A stretch of 64,000 nt of DNA from Novosphingobium silvae (lineage in GTDB: Bacteria > Pseudomonadota > Alphaproteobacteria > Sphingomonadales > Sphingomonadaceae), in assembly GCF_009856825.1 (NCBI RefSeq), contig NZ_WVTD01000001.1, forward strand, positions 124,001 through 188,000. Reading direction: 5' to 3'. A model generated the notes under the pieces. That model was given only the letters and a program-made list of their open reading frames with translations. It did no database searches and was not told the DNA's origin. The position numbers were made by a program, and so were the translations under genes. Shown piece by piece: positions 15,922 through 26,551 of the stretch. How positions within the stretch are numbered: position 1 is the stretch's first letter; every line of letters begins with the position of its first letter.

Positions 15922-17084
15922 GGCACGCGCGGATCGCGCCGGAGCGGGGCGATCCTGTCCACGGGCGCCGGGCGACGAAGCGCCTCGAGCCGGCGCAGCG
16001 CCGCTGCCGAGACGACGCGGATGCCGCCCTCTGACACGGTGCACCACTCGCCATGGACGGCAAGCTCGGCATCGAGGTCAAAATGGTCGGGCAGGACCGC
16101 GTCGCCGGTGACGATCGCGTCCGAGATCCGGGCGAAGCGGCCTATCCTTGCGCCCGGCAAGGCGACCACGTTGCGCAGCACGCTGCCAAGGCCGATGGAT
16201 CCGCTGTCTCCCGCCATCGCGCGCCGCGCGTGGACGATCGGCCATCCCGCATCGAGCGGCAGCGCTCCATCCCTGATCCGGCACTGGATCGCGTGGTACG
16301 CATCGAGGGTGCCCAGATCATGCCAGAGCGGCTCGCTCTCGCCGCGCCCGGGCAGAGCATAGGCGTAGGCGGTGCCCGCCGCGACAAGTCGGGGGATGAC
16401 GTGCTGGCCGAAATCCAGCTCTTCCACGCTCGCGCTCATGTCGATGAGGATGGCGCGCAAGGCCTGCCAGTCGAAGACGTAGATACCCATCGAGGCAAGG
16501 GCATGACCGGGCCGGTCGTGGGCCTGCGGCGCGTGGGCCGGCTTTTCCACGAAGGCCTGGATGCGAAAGTCCGCTCCGGCGTCGAGCACGCCGAAGCCCA
16601 ATGCCTGTGCAAGCGGCACGTGGATCACGCCGACGGTCGCCTGCGCCCCGCAGGCGATATGACGGTCCAGGAAGGGCCGGTAGTCCATCTGGTAGAGATG
16701 GTCCCCGCCAAGGATCACGACATGGCGGGGCGCCAGCCGGTCGATCTCGGCGATGACGCTGGCGACGGCGTGGGCAGTGCCTTCGAAGGGACCGAAATCC
16801 TCGCCGTCGAGCACCTGGAAGGAGCAGCCTTCGGGGTCCGCGCCCCAGCAGCGTTCCACGTGGTTCTGCAGCGATGCGGGCTCGTACTGGGTGAGCACCA
16901 GGGCCTTGCGCAGCCCCGAGTTGGCGATGTTGGCAAGGGTGAAATCCACCAGCCGCGCGTCGGGGCCGACCGGCAGGGCAGGCTTCGCCTCGGCCTGCGT
17001 CAGGTCATGCAGGCGGCTTCCCTTGCCACCGGCGAGCACGATCGACACCACCTCGTCCAGAGGCCCCGCATTGCAACCGCTCAT
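15873..17084 (-). CDS. glgC: Glucose-1-phosphate adenylyltransferase (ADP-glucose pyrophosphorylase)
   Basis: The protein is 403 aa. It shows the nucleotidyltransferase signature LAGGKGSRLHDLTQAEAKPA, GGDHLYQMDY, the FVEKP substrate-binding segment and a C-terminal left-handed helix region. GlgC makes ADP-glucose, the glucose donor for glycogen. Start at ATG 17084 has GGGGG five bases upstream. No glgA, glgB or glgX lies nearby, so the gene is an orphan here. It ends inside the 3' end of the convergent kinase gene. The protein is slightly shorter than E. coli GlgC (431 aa). A related NDP-sugar pyrophosphorylase is less likely given the motifs. Confidence 0.87.
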   Translation of the reverse strand: MSGCNAGPLDEVVSIVLAGGKGSRLHDLTQAEAKPALPVGPDARLVDFTLANIANSGLRKALVLTQYEPASLQNHVERCWGADPEGCSFQVLDGEDFGPFEGTAHAVASVIAEIDRLAPRHVVILGGDHLYQMDYRPFLDRHIACGAQATVGVIHVPLAQALGFGVLDAGADFRIQAFVEKPAHAPQAHDRPGHALASMGIYVFDWQALRAILIDMSASVEELDFGQHVIPRLVAAGTAYAYALPGRGESEPLWHDLGTLDAYHAIQCRIRDGALPLDAGWPIVHARRAMAGDSGSIGLGSVLRNVVALPGARIGRFARISDAIVTGDAVLPDHFDLDAELAVHGEWCTVSEGGIRVVSAAALRRLEALRRPAPVDRIAPLRRDPRVPYAPALGRTPAVASAV

Positions 17085-17316
17085 GATACCCCCGATCCGC
17101 TCCATTCGCTTCGGCTGCGTAATGCACTGAAGCAATTGCGGTTCCGCCTTGCCGTGAGGCATTCGCGCCATTTGCGGCGGATCGTTGCGGGCAGCGCGCA
17201 TCGCGGCTCGTGTACGATCCTTCGATCGCCACCTTGGCTATCGCGAAAACGGCGCGGCCTGGCTAAAGGCAGTCCGCCCGCCGCGCATGCGGAGCGAGAC
17301 GAGAGGAATGCCGCAA

Positions 17317-18843
<1,527 letters not shown>

Positions 18844-18888
18844 GTTCCCGTTGAAACCAAATGCCCTGCCCGGGCGCTATCGCCTATC

Positions 18889-20952
18889 ATGGATGCGGCA
18901 GCGAAGATCGATGCCCCGGAGGGCGAACGGACGGCGGAGCCCTCTCGCAAGCGGCGCCTGCGCATCGTGCGCAACGTGGGGCTGGCCATCGTCGGGCTGA
19001 TATTCGCGATCTGGCTGATCCTGTTCATCACCAAGGGTCGCTTCCTGAAGAGCCCGTTCGAAAGCGTCGTCTCCTCGATGACCGACCGCCGGGTTTCGGT
19101 GGCGGGCGACTTCCAGCTCTACTTCGCGCCGCTTCGCATCAAGTTCCTCGCCGAGGGGCTCGACGTCGCGAACCCGCAGTGGGCCACCCGGCCAAGCCTT
19201 TTCGCCGCGCGGCGGGTAGAAGCCCGGATCGCTCCGCTCTCGCTGCTGTTCGGCCGGCGCCACATCCACACGCTCGACCTCGACGGCGGGCGCGTCGATC
19301 TCGAGTGGGACGCGCCGCACAAGCACAACACCTGGACCTTCGGCAGCGGCGGCGGCGAGCCGCTCGAGTTCCCGCGGATAGATCGCGCCACGGTCACGGG
19401 CACGAGCATCCGCTACCTCGATCCGCAGATGCGCCTGCTCGCCAACCTGGCGGTCGAGCCCATCGTCTCCAACGACGCGCGCATCGGAAAGGCCGTGGCG
19501 CTCAAGGGAGACGGACGCCTGCGCGATACGCCCTTCCGCGTGAGCGCCCGCCTGCTGTCTCCGGACGCAACGGTCAACCGGGGCAGGAACGAGCTGGAAC
19601 TGCGCGCATGGGCGGCGAACAGCATCCTCGACGTCTCGGGCACCCTGCCCTCCATCGCCGACGTGGAAGGCGTGCCGCTGCGGGTCCGCGCGCGCGGCCG
19701 CGACCTTTCCGAACTTCTCGCCATCATCGACGTCGCGATCCCGCAGACCCGGCGCTATGCGCTGAAGGCGCAGATGGTGAAGGAGGCGAACACTTACCGC
19801 TTCACCGATCTTGCCGGTACGTTCGGCCAGTCCGACCTTGCCGGGCGCTTCACCATTACCAATGCCGAGCGCCTCCACCTCGACGCAGCGCTCACCACCC
19901 GGCGGCTCGACATCATCGATGCCGCGCCCTTCATCGGCTACAATCCCGACATCGTGGCCTCGAAAGGCGCTGTTGCCGCCGCCGCGGCGACGGGTGCCGG
20001 TGCCCAGCGCGTGATGCCCGATGCCGAGCTTCCGGTGCAGTCGATGCAGCGCTTCGACGCCGGGCTGGACTGGAAGATCGGCGTGGTGCGTTCGCGCAAC
20101 GTGCCGGTCGAGAAGATCGACCTGAAGCTGAAGCTAGAACGCGGGCGGCTCGAACTTTCGCCGCTCACCTTCTCCATGGCGCGCGGCGATGTCGCATCCG
20201 ACTTCGTCTTCGACACACGCCAGCGCCCAAGCGCCATCAGCTACGACATCCGCTTGTCGCCTACCCCGATGGGTCGCCTCCTCTCGGGCTACGGTGTCGC
20301 CGAGGCAGGGACGACCGGCACGATCGCCGGGCGCATCCAGCTCAAGGGCCGGGGCGATACCATTCACGATTCGCTCGCCACCTCGTCCGGGCGCATCGCT
20401 TTCGTCATGCCGAGGGGCGCGTTGTGGACGCGCAACGTCCAGCTGGCCGAGCTCGACATCGGCACTTTCGCGTACAAGATGTTCCAGGGCAAGCTGAAGA
20501 CGCCGGTGGAGGTCAACTGCGGACTGGTCGCCTTCACCGTCCGCAACGGAGTGGCCTCGACCGACCCGATCCTGATAGACACGCACAAGAACGTCATCAC
20601 CGGCCGCGGAGCCTTCAGCTTCCGGACCGAAGCGGTGGACCTTGCCTTCCGGGCGGACGCCAAAAAGTTCAGCCTGTTCTCGGGCCAGTCGCCAGTCGGC
20701 ATCCGAGGACGCTTCTCCGAGCCCAGGCTCGACGTCATCTCCCCCGAACTGCTCGGCCGTGCGGGTGCAGGCCTGGGACTGGCGGTGGTCGCCACGCCGG
20801 TTGCGGGCCTGTTCGCCTTCATCGACGTTGGGGATGCGAAGTCGGCCGCGTGCGGTCCGGTCCTTGCCGGCGCCAAGGCTTCGGCACAACGCACCACCAA
20901 GGGCAAGCCGCGCGACGATGTGGGCAAGGGAAAGGAAAAGCCGAAGGACTGA
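18889..20952 (+). CDS. AsmA-family inner-membrane protein
   Basis: The protein is 687 aa. A basic cytoplasmic start (residues 1-27) precedes one membrane helix at about 28-49 (VRNVGLAIVGLIFAIWLILFI). A long periplasmic region follows, with the AsmA N-terminal pattern VSVAGDFQLYFAPLRIKFLAEGL and a C-terminal AsmA_2-like domain near 490-640. AsmA-like proteins are thought to form lipid-conducting bridges between the membranes (family knowledge). It follows the porin gene by 45 bases and may be co-transcribed. The Lys-rich tail and Cys near residue 650 are unusual but have no known meaning. Confidence 0.85.
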   Translation: MDAAAKIDAPEGERTAEPSRKRRLRIVRNVGLAIVGLIFAIWLILFITKGRFLKSPFESVVSSMTDRRVSVAGDFQLYFAPLRIKFLAEGLDVANPQWATRPSLFAARRVEARIAPLSLLFGRRHIHTLDLDGGRVDLEWDAPHKHNTWTFGSGGGEPLEFPRIDRATVTGTSIRYLDPQMRLLANLAVEPIVSNDARIGKAVALKGDGRLRDTPFRVSARLLSPDATVNRGRNELELRAWAANSILDVSGTLPSIADVEGVPLRVRARGRDLSELLAIIDVAIPQTRRYALKAQMVKEANTYRFTDLAGTFGQSDLAGRFTITNAERLHLDAALTTRRLDIIDAAPFIGYNPDIVASKGAVAAAAATGAGAQRVMPDAELPVQSMQRFDAGLDWKIGVVRSRNVPVEKIDLKLKLERGRLELSPLTFSMARGDVASDFVFDTRQRPSAISYDIRLSPTPMGRLLSGYGVAEAGTTGTIAGRIQLKGRGDTIHDSLATSSGRIAFVMPRGALWTRNVQLAELDIGTFAYKMFQGKLKTPVEVNCGLVAFTVRNGVASTDPILIDTHKNVITGRGAFSFRTEAVDLAFRADAKKFSLFSGQSPVGIRGRFSEPRLDVISPELLGRAGAGLGLAVVATPVAGLFAFIDVGDAKSAACGPVLAGAKASAQRTTKGKPRDDVGKGKEKPKD

Positions 20953-21022
20953 TCGCCGCCGCCCTTCGAAGGGACGGTCAGGGTGCCCGAAGGCAATGAT
21001 CATTTCCGTTCAGAAATCTGCC

Positions 21023-21109
21023 TGGTGCGGTCGAGAAGACTCGAACTTCCACGGGCTTTCGCCCACAACGACCTCAACGTTGCGCGTCTACCAATTCCGC
21101 CACGACCGC
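21023..21109 (-). tRNA. tRNA-Leu (anticodon GAG)
   Basis: On the minus strand the acceptor stem GCGGTCG pairs with CGACCGC, followed by discriminator A and an encoded CCA. The D-arm contains GGAATTGGTAGACGCGC. The anticodon stem CAACG/CGTTG holds the loop TTGAGGT with anticodon GAG. A class II variable arm (TGGGCGAAAGCCCG) and a TTCGAGT T-loop follow. The length is 87 nt. It is antisense to its flanking protein genes and reads CUC/CUU codons. Confidence 0.97.
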
Positions 21110-21281
21110 TAAATCTTGGGGACTGGACAGTGATCCGTCCCCGGCAGGAGCGGGCCATTAGCAAAGGGTTTCGGACCCTGCAAGCGGGTCTTGCAGATTA
21201 TTTTCAAAGCCCGTCATTTTCCCGACCACCGGCCCGCCCGCCTCATCGGCTTGGGCGCTTCCTTCCGGCAGGGGATAACGA

Positions 21282-21301
21282 CGGGGCGCGCTTGCGCCCC
21301 G
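21282..21301. promoter_or_regulatory. Perfect 8-bp hairpin upstream of the HerA-like gene
   Basis: CGGGGCGC and GCGCCCCG form a stem with a GCTT tetraloop, 12 bases before the GGCAGGAG ribosome site of the following gene. If transcribed it would be a stable 5'-leader structure. No regulatory role can be shown from sequence alone. Confidence 0.4.
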
Positions 21302-21327
21302 CGCACCGCTTTGGCAGGAGCACGCCC

Positions 21328-22827
21328 GTGAGCGCGAACATCGTCATCGGCCAGGCGCCGCAAGGCCAGCCGATAGAGATCGACATCAAGGAACTGCTGG
21401 CGACCCGCCTGCTCGTGCAGGGCAATTCCGGGTCCGGCAAGTCGCACCTCCTGCGCCGGATCCTGGAAGAGAGCGCCGGCATCGTCCAGCAGGTGGTGAT
21501 CGATCCCGAAGGCGACTTCGTCAGCCTCGCCGAGGAGTTCGGCCATGTCGTCATAGATGGCTCGGCCTATGGAGAAGCCGAAATAGCGCGGCTGGGCGCC
21601 CGCATCCGCCAACACCGCGCCTCGGTCATCCTCGCGCTCGACGAGCTGGAGATCGACCAGCAGATGAAGTGCGCGGCGCAGTTCCTCAACGCCCTGTTCG
21701 ATGCCCCGCGCGAGCAGTGGTATCCTGCCCTCGTCGTCGTCGACGAAGCGCAGATGTTCGCGCCGGCCGCCGCCGGGGAGGTTTCCGAAGAGGCGCGGCG
21801 CGTCAGCCTCGCGGCAATGACCAACCTCATGTGCCGTGGCCGCAAGCGCGGGCTCGCGGGCGTGATCGCCACCCAGCGCCTTGCCAAGCTGGCCAAGAAC
21901 GTCGCGGCCGAGGCGAGCAACTTCCTGATGGGGCGCACTTTCCTCGACATCGACATGATCCGCGCCGCCGACCTGCTCGGCATGGAGCGGCGCCAGGCCG
22001 AAACGATCCGCGACCTTGCGCGCGGGCAGTTCCTGGGGCTGGGTCCGGCGATCTCGCGCAGGCCGGTTCCGGTGAACGTGGGAACCGTGCGCACGGGCGC
22101 CAAGTCGGTCACGCCCGGCCTCGCGCCGCTTCCCACCGCCACCACCGAGGAACTGCGCGAGCTTCTTCACGAGAACCTCCACGTCGAGCCCGAAAGGCCT
22201 GAGTTCCCGCGTCCTGCCCCCCGGGTGACGATGGGCGTGGACGATGCCGACACGCTCGCCAGCCGCATCGCCGCCAGCGAGATGATCGACCCCGGCGTCG
22301 CCCTTTCGCGCGAACGCGCACAGGAGCGCGAGCGCGCCGAGCCTGCGCCCGAGGAAAGCCGCGCAGCCATGGTCGAGATCATGAACGCGATGGCGCAGGA
22401 AGACGACTGCACGTTCCAGTCCTCCACCACCTTGTTCCAGGACTTCACGATCCGCTGCCGGATGAAAGGCATTTCGGTGCGCGGACTGGATGCGACGATG
22501 TTCCGCCGCGGCTTCGCGGCAGCGCTGGCAGGGATCCGGGATCCCGACGAAGAGCGCTGGACCGACCTTCTCAACCTTGCCAAGCACGTCCCGGACGATG
22601 CGCTGGCGACGTTCTACGTGATCGCCCGCGCAGCGATGGACGGCAAGCCATGTCCCGACGACGTGGATCTGGCCCGCGTCTACGGCACCAGCAGCCCGCG
22701 CCGCGTGCAGCGCCTGCTCGACTATCTGGAAAAGGACGGGCTGATCGTGGTGCGCACCGATTTTTCGGGCAAGCGCTCGGTCGGCTTGCCCGATCTTGGG
22801 GTGACCACCGCGCCGCAAGAGGCCTAG
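21328..22827 (+). CDS. HerA/DUF87-type ATPase
   Basis: The protein is 499 aa. It starts at GTG 21328, seven bases after a strong GGCAGGAG. The Walker A motif GNSGSGKS is at 32-39 and Walker B VVVDEAQ includes Asp139-Glu140. The sequence then carries CRGRKRGLAGVIATQRLAKL, an arginine-finger-like segment typical of HerA/FtsK-superfamily ATPases. The C-terminal 80 residues look like a winged-helix unit (YGTSSPRRVQRLLDYLEKDGLIV). Such proteins pump DNA or protein. HerA usually works with the NurA nuclease, which is not seen here. This is a solo sphingomonad version of unknown task. Confidence 0.82.
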   Translation: MSANIVIGQAPQGQPIEIDIKELLATRLLVQGNSGSGKSHLLRRILEESAGIVQQVVIDPEGDFVSLAEEFGHVVIDGSAYGEAEIARLGARIRQHRASVILALDELEIDQQMKCAAQFLNALFDAPREQWYPALVVVDEAQMFAPAAAGEVSEEARRVSLAAMTNLMCRGRKRGLAGVIATQRLAKLAKNVAAEASNFLMGRTFLDIDMIRAADLLGMERRQAETIRDLARGQFLGLGPAISRRPVPVNVGTVRTGAKSVTPGLAPLPTATTEELRELLHENLHVEPERPEFPRPAPRVTMGVDDADTLASRIAASEMIDPGVALSRERAQERERAEPAPEESRAAMVEIMNAMAQEDDCTFQSSTTLFQDFTIRCRMKGISVRGLDATMFRRGFAAALAGIRDPDEERWTDLLNLAKHVPDDALATFYVIARAAMDGKPCPDDVDLARVYGTSSPRRVQRLLDYLEKDGLIVVRTDFSGKRSVGLPDLGVTTAPQEA

Positions 22828-22859
22828 CGGTCGCCCGCGCCGGACGGTAGAAGCGCACC

Positions 22860-23057
22860 ATGGCAGAGATCGTCAACCTGCGGATGGCCCGAAAGGCGCG
22901 GACCCGTGCCGCCGAACAGGCGCAGGCCGGAGCGGCGCGGGCAAAGCACGGCCGCACGAAAGCCGAGCGCCTCGCTGCCGACGCCGAACGTGCACGGATC
23001 GATCGCGCGGTCGATGGCGCCAAGATCGAACGCGGCGACGACAGGCAGGAAGACTGA
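22860..23057 (+). CDS. DUF4169 small protein
   Basis: The protein is 65 aa, highly charged and probably helical. MAEIVNLRMARKARTRA at the start and the HGRTKAERLAAD core match the DUF4169 family found across Alphaproteobacteria, whose function is unknown. It starts 32 bases after the ATPase gene and its stop overlaps the next start (TGATG), so the three are likely co-transcribed. Confidence 0.83.
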   Translation: MAEIVNLRMARKARTRAAEQAQAGAARAKHGRTKAERLAADAERARIDRAVDGAKIERGDDRQED

Positions 23058-23260
23058 TGCGCAGCACTCACGAGGAAGCCAGCGTGCGCCTCTACCACCT
23101 GGACTCGGGAGCGGAGGGAGGCGCCGCGAACACGCTGTTCTACGGCCCCCTCTCCGAAGCGATGCGGATCGCCGCGCAGCAGAGCGAGGACGTGCAGGAC
23201 GGCCTGTTCATCGCCACCGACAACGACGTCGTCGCCTACCTCGATCTTCTCGAGGGCTGA
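23057..23260 (+). CDS. Small conserved-looking hypothetical protein
   Basis: The protein is 67 aa, acidic and soluble, starting at an ATG that overlaps the DUF4169 stop. No signal peptide or membrane helix is seen. The pattern RLYHLDSGAEGG followed by FYGPLSEAMRIAAQQ and DNDVVAYLDLLEG looks like a compact alpha/beta fold. I do not recognise a family. Coupled start and codon use like its neighbours support a real gene. Confidence 0.65.
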   Translation: MRSTHEEASVRLYHLDSGAEGGAANTLFYGPLSEAMRIAAQQSEDVQDGLFIATDNDVVAYLDLLEG

Positions 23261-23502
23261 TCGGCGCGCAGCCGCCGGGCGACAACCTCGATTTTCGAGC
23301 TATCGCCGATCATCAGCGCCGCGAGGAAATTCGGCGGGCGGTCCCGCAATCCCGGTGCGATGCCGCGCCAGCACAGGGAAAACCCTCGATAGCGGATCAG
23401 AGCGCGCGGCGTGCAGCGAGGCCTGCGTGCTAGCACGCTCTACAGGGGCGTGGCAGCGGGTTCGCCTTCAGCCCCCGGGCAATCCCGCACGGAAGGATCA
23501 GG

Positions 23503-24681
23503 GTGAAAGGCGGCATCGGCGAGACGACATCGAAAGTCATCGCGATTTCGCGCGTGCTCTGCATCCTTTGCGTGATCTACGCCCACGCCCCGCCCTATCA
23601 TACCCCGCTGCCCCTGCGCGTACCCAGCTACGACGCGGCGATCTGGACCCTTCGCGAAGTGCTCGGGCGGTCGAGCGTTCCGCTGCTCAGTATCATATCG
23701 GGCTACCTTGCGGCCCGGCTCGCCATGGGCGGCGGATGGCGGCGCACGCTGCGGCGCAAGGCGGCCACTCTCCTGCTACCGCTCCTGCTGTGGAACGCCA
23801 TCGCCCTTTCGAAGGACATCGCGTTTTCGCTGGGGGAAGCGATGCCCGCTTTCGAAAGCCTGCCGCGCCTGCTTCTGGCGATCGGCGGCGAACCGCGACT
23901 TACGCCGCTCTACTTCCTGCGTGACATATTCCTGTGCAGCCTCTTCGCTCCATGGCTGCTGGCCGGACTGCGACATGCGCGCTGGGTGCTCATGACCTGC
24001 CTTGCCGCGAACGCAGTGTGGAACATGGACGGTCCGCTGTTCATCTCCGGCGCCATCCCGCTGTTCTACGCGCTCGGACTGGGTTTGGGCCAGGGGTACT
24101 GGTCCGCGGCGATCCTTGAACAGCGCCCACGGCTTTGCTGGGCCGTCGCGGCCAGGACGCTCGCAGCCCTGGCCGTGCTGCCGCTCGTAGCGGCGCAATA
24201 CCCGGCCCTGCGCCTCCCTGAAAGCCTGAGCGCGGCCTTGCTGATCGTGCGCCGCTTCGCCGCCGCCGCCGCGTTCTGGGTTACGGCCGCCGCCATAGCC
24301 CGTCACCACAGGCTCGCCCGTGCATTCGCAGGCTTCGAGCCGGTGATCTTCTTCATATTCTGCGCCCATCCGCTTATCATCGGGCTTGCCTGGACCTTCG
24401 TCGGCCCGGCGGCGCGGCAGCTGGGAAAAGGGAGCGAGTTCGCGGCTTTCGCGGCCGCGCCGTTCATGGTCCTGGCGCTCGGCTATCTTGCCGTTTGGAT
24501 GCTGCGCCGGGTGGCCCCGCGTTTGCTGGGGGCACTGATGGCAGGCAAAGTGCCGAGCGACCGTCAGATGATGGACGCTGTCCGGCCGCTGGCCCTGCTC
24601 GCAAACCGCCCGACGATCCCGGACCGCGCCGTCAGAACCGCGCCTGAAGTCCCGCCGCAAGGTAGCGATCGCCCACGTTGA
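23503..24681 (+). CDS. Acyltransferase family 3 membrane protein
   Basis: The protein is 392 aa and starts at GTG 23503 behind GGAAGGA. About ten hydrophobic helices are visible. The first contains RVLCILCVIYAHAPPYH, with the family's conserved His of the R-x10-H motif. These enzymes move acetyl or succinyl groups onto extracellular sugars or lipids (OpgC/OafA group). No polysaccharide cluster is adjacent, so the acceptor is unknown. The last 50 bases overlap the 3' end of the convergent gene. The cytoplasmic tail has about 35 residues rich in Arg and Pro. Confidence 0.82.
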   Translation: MKGGIGETTSKVIAISRVLCILCVIYAHAPPYHTPLPLRVPSYDAAIWTLREVLGRSSVPLLSIISGYLAARLAMGGGWRRTLRRKAATLLLPLLLWNAIALSKDIAFSLGEAMPAFESLPRLLLAIGGEPRLTPLYFLRDIFLCSLFAPWLLAGLRHARWVLMTCLAANAVWNMDGPLFISGAIPLFYALGLGLGQGYWSAAILEQRPRLCWAVAARTLAALAVLPLVAAQYPALRLPESLSAALLIVRRFAAAAAFWVTAAAIARHHRLARAFAGFEPVIFFIFCAHPLIIGLAWTFVGPAARQLGKGSEFAAFAAAPFMVLALGYLAVWMLRRVAPRLLGALMAGKVPSDRQMMDAVRPLALLANRPTIPDRAVRTAPEVPPQGSDRPR

Positions 24682-25126
24682 CCTTGCCGTCCACCATGGG
24701 AAGGATCGGCATCGCCGCGGTGCCGTAGGGCCGCAGGTCGTCGCCGATCAGCCGGGCACCCACTCCAAAAGCAAGGGACATGGGCAACCGGTACGTCGCC
24801 TCTACCTTGCCGAAAATCTTGGTGCCCGAATCGTCGCACTTGCCGCCTGATACCGGCGCGTCGTCCGAACGGCGGAAGCACTGCGAACCGTCCTCGTAGT
24901 AACCGTCATGGTCGCGCTTGTGGAAGAAGGCGCCCACCGCCGGCGTGATGGAGAAGCCGCCGTCCTCGATGACCGGCACTCCAAGCGCCAGTTCGCCGCC
25001 CCAGTCTCCTTCCGAGCGCGCCACATTGGCTTCCGCCCTCACGCCGGCAGAGGCCGGGTGCGCTGCCGCCAGCGCCCCAAACGCGGCGCAAAATGCCAAC
25101 GGGGTGGCGAGACGATACTTCATCAT
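24632..25126 (-). CDS. Secreted beta-rich envelope protein, unknown
   Basis: The protein is 164 aa with a clear signal peptide (cleavage near residue 27, HPASAG). The mature part alternates short polar and hydrophobic strands and ends in ARF, a C-terminal aromatic typical of small outer-membrane barrels. Two Cys (in QCFRR and GKCDD) could form a disulfide. AAGGAG lies eight bases before the ATG at 25126. It lies downstream of the L,D-transpeptidase on the same strand. No named family is recognised. Confidence 0.68.
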   Translation of the reverse strand: MMKYRLATPLAFCAAFGALAAAHPASAGVRAEANVARSEGDWGGELALGVPVIEDGGFSITPAVGAFFHKRDHDGYYEDGSQCFRRSDDAPVSGGKCDDSGTKIFGKVEATYRLPMSLAFGVGARLIGDDLRPYGTAAMPILPMVDGKVNVGDRYLAAGLQARF

Positions 25127-25267
25127 AGCGGCTGCTCCTTGAACCTCGATCCGGCCGAGGGGCTATTTCAGCCGGGTTGCAGGGGCAAGGTGGGCCGGGT
25201 CGGCCCGCCGCGCGGTGGACTCGCTCCGTCGGGTTCGGCCGCGCTAATAGGGCCGCCGCCCCCTCGA

Positions 25268-26362
25268 TCACGCCTGGAAGACCACCTCGGTGCCGGTATG
25301 GACCATCTGCGCAAGGCGAGCAGCGTCCCAGTTCGTCAGCCGCACGCAGCCGTGGCTTTCGGTGCGGCCGATGTTCTGCGGCTCGGGTGTGCCGTGAATG
25401 CCGTAGTGTTCCTTGGAGAGATCGATCCATACGACGCCGACCGGTCCGTTGGGCCCCGGCGCAAGGCGCCTGGCCTTGTCGTCCGGATCGGCATCCCAGA
25501 ACAGGTCCGGGTTGTACTGGTAGTCCGGATTGCGGGCCTCGCCCTTGATCTTCCAGGTGCCGAGCGGGAGCGGGTCGCGCGCGCTTCCGGTCGTGACGGG
25601 GAACTGCGCGACGAGCTTGCCTCCCTTGTCGTAGGCCCGCAGCGTTCCTTCGGACCTGTCGACGACGATCCGCTCCGCCTGCGGCTGCCGGTTTGCGACG
25701 CCAAGCCGCTGGAGCGTGTCGGCCCATCCGCGATCGTCGCCCTCGATCTTGACGAGGGGAACATTGTCGACCGCCGGAACGCGTACGATCCGCCCCGCAC
25801 CAAGCCGAGTGCCCGGGCCGTTCAACGCAAGAAGCGCGTCCGGCGTGGTATGGAAGCGTTCCGCCAGCGCCTCGGTCATCGAACGGTAGCCGAGACGATC
25901 GAACCGCGCCTGCTGCGATGTCTCATGCGGAAGATCCGGCACGAAAGGCCCCCGCGCGAAGGCTGCGGGGATCACCACGCGCCGGGTTGCGGCGCTTCCC
26001 TGCCCGCTGAACAGCGCCTGTCGGGTGGCTTCATCCAGGTTGCCGCTCGCGGGCAGGCCGCGGGCTTCCTGGAAGGCGGCAAGGGCAAGCCTGTAGGACC
26101 GCCCCTCCTCGCCATCGATCACGCCCGGCGAGAACGCCAGCCGGTCGAGCGCGACCTGCGCACGCAGGACCAGACTGTCGGCGGCTTCGGTTTCACCGCC
26201 GCCGGGTGCATCGGCGAAGGCGAGTGCATCGACGACGGCCCGATCGACGGCGGACGAGGCGGACGGGTCCTGCCCGGGTGCTTCCGGCGAGCCGCAGGCG
26301 GCCAGAAGCGCCACGGTCGCAAGCGAGATGGCCGAAAGAGAAAGGAGACGTATGCGTTTCAA
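25268..26362 (-). CDS. L,D-transpeptidase lipoprotein (YkuD domain)
   Basis: The protein is 364 aa and starts at TTG 26362 with AGGTG just upstream. The N terminus is a lipoprotein signal with lipobox LAAC at about 19-22. A peptidoglycan-binding-like segment lies near 60-130. The C-terminal YkuD domain has HGTPEPQNIGRTESHGCVRL with catalytic Cys339. These enzymes make 3-3 cross-links in murein or attach proteins to it. Placement in the inner or outer membrane cannot be decided. The gene is divergent from bioF across about 190 bases. Confidence 0.93.
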   Translation of the reverse strand: MKRIRLLSLSAISLATVALLAACGSPEAPGQDPSASSAVDRAVVDALAFADAPGGGETEAADSLVLRAQVALDRLAFSPGVIDGEEGRSYRLALAAFQEARGLPASGNLDEATRQALFSGQGSAATRRVVIPAAFARGPFVPDLPHETSQQARFDRLGYRSMTEALAERFHTTPDALLALNGPGTRLGAGRIVRVPAVDNVPLVKIEGDDRGWADTLQRLGVANRQPQAERIVVDRSEGTLRAYDKGGKLVAQFPVTTGSARDPLPLGTWKIKGEARNPDYQYNPDLFWDADPDDKARRLAPGPNGPVGVVWIDLSKEHYGIHGTPEPQNIGRTESHGCVRLTNWDAARLAQMVHTGTEVVFQA

Positions 26363-26478
26363 GCGACACCTGCATCTTTTATCGTTCTATGCTCGATGAA
26401 CGCGCCAGAACCGGCCGGGATGCAGTGAGCCCAAGGGCCTTTGCGGCTCCGACGGCGGTCGGGCAGCGGTACGGGTCC

Positions 26479-26502
26479 GGTTCAGGCGCCGGTTCAGGCG
26501 CC
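26479..26502. repeat. Two tandem 12-bp GGTTCAGGCGCC units
   Basis: Perfect tandem copies lie in the divergent region between the L,D-transpeptidase and bioF, upstream of the bioF hairpin. No binding protein can be assigned, and simple slippage is possible. Confidence 0.6.
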
Positions 26503-26522
26503 GGGCTCAAGCGATTGTGCTG

Positions 26523-26547
26523 CGCCCCGGCTTGCCATACCGGGGCG
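26523..26547 (+). promoter_or_regulatory. Hairpin covering the bioF ribosome-binding region
   Basis: CGCCCCGG (26523-26530) and CCGGGGCG (26540-26547) form a perfect 8-bp stem with a nine-base loop. Its right arm is the only purine-rich stretch before the bioF ATG at 26552. When folded it would hide the ribosome site, so it is a candidate translational control element. Chance pairing in GC-rich DNA is not excluded. Confidence 0.4.
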
Positions 26548-26551
26548 GGTG

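Noticed and set aside
23236..23436. 66-codon minus-strand frame in the gap before the acyltransferase
   Set aside because: No ribosome site, Arg-rich composition typical of random frames. I see nothing else in this 242-base gap.
26363..26551. BioR operator before bioF
   Set aside because: The TTTTATCGTTCTATG stretch does not match TTATMKATAA.
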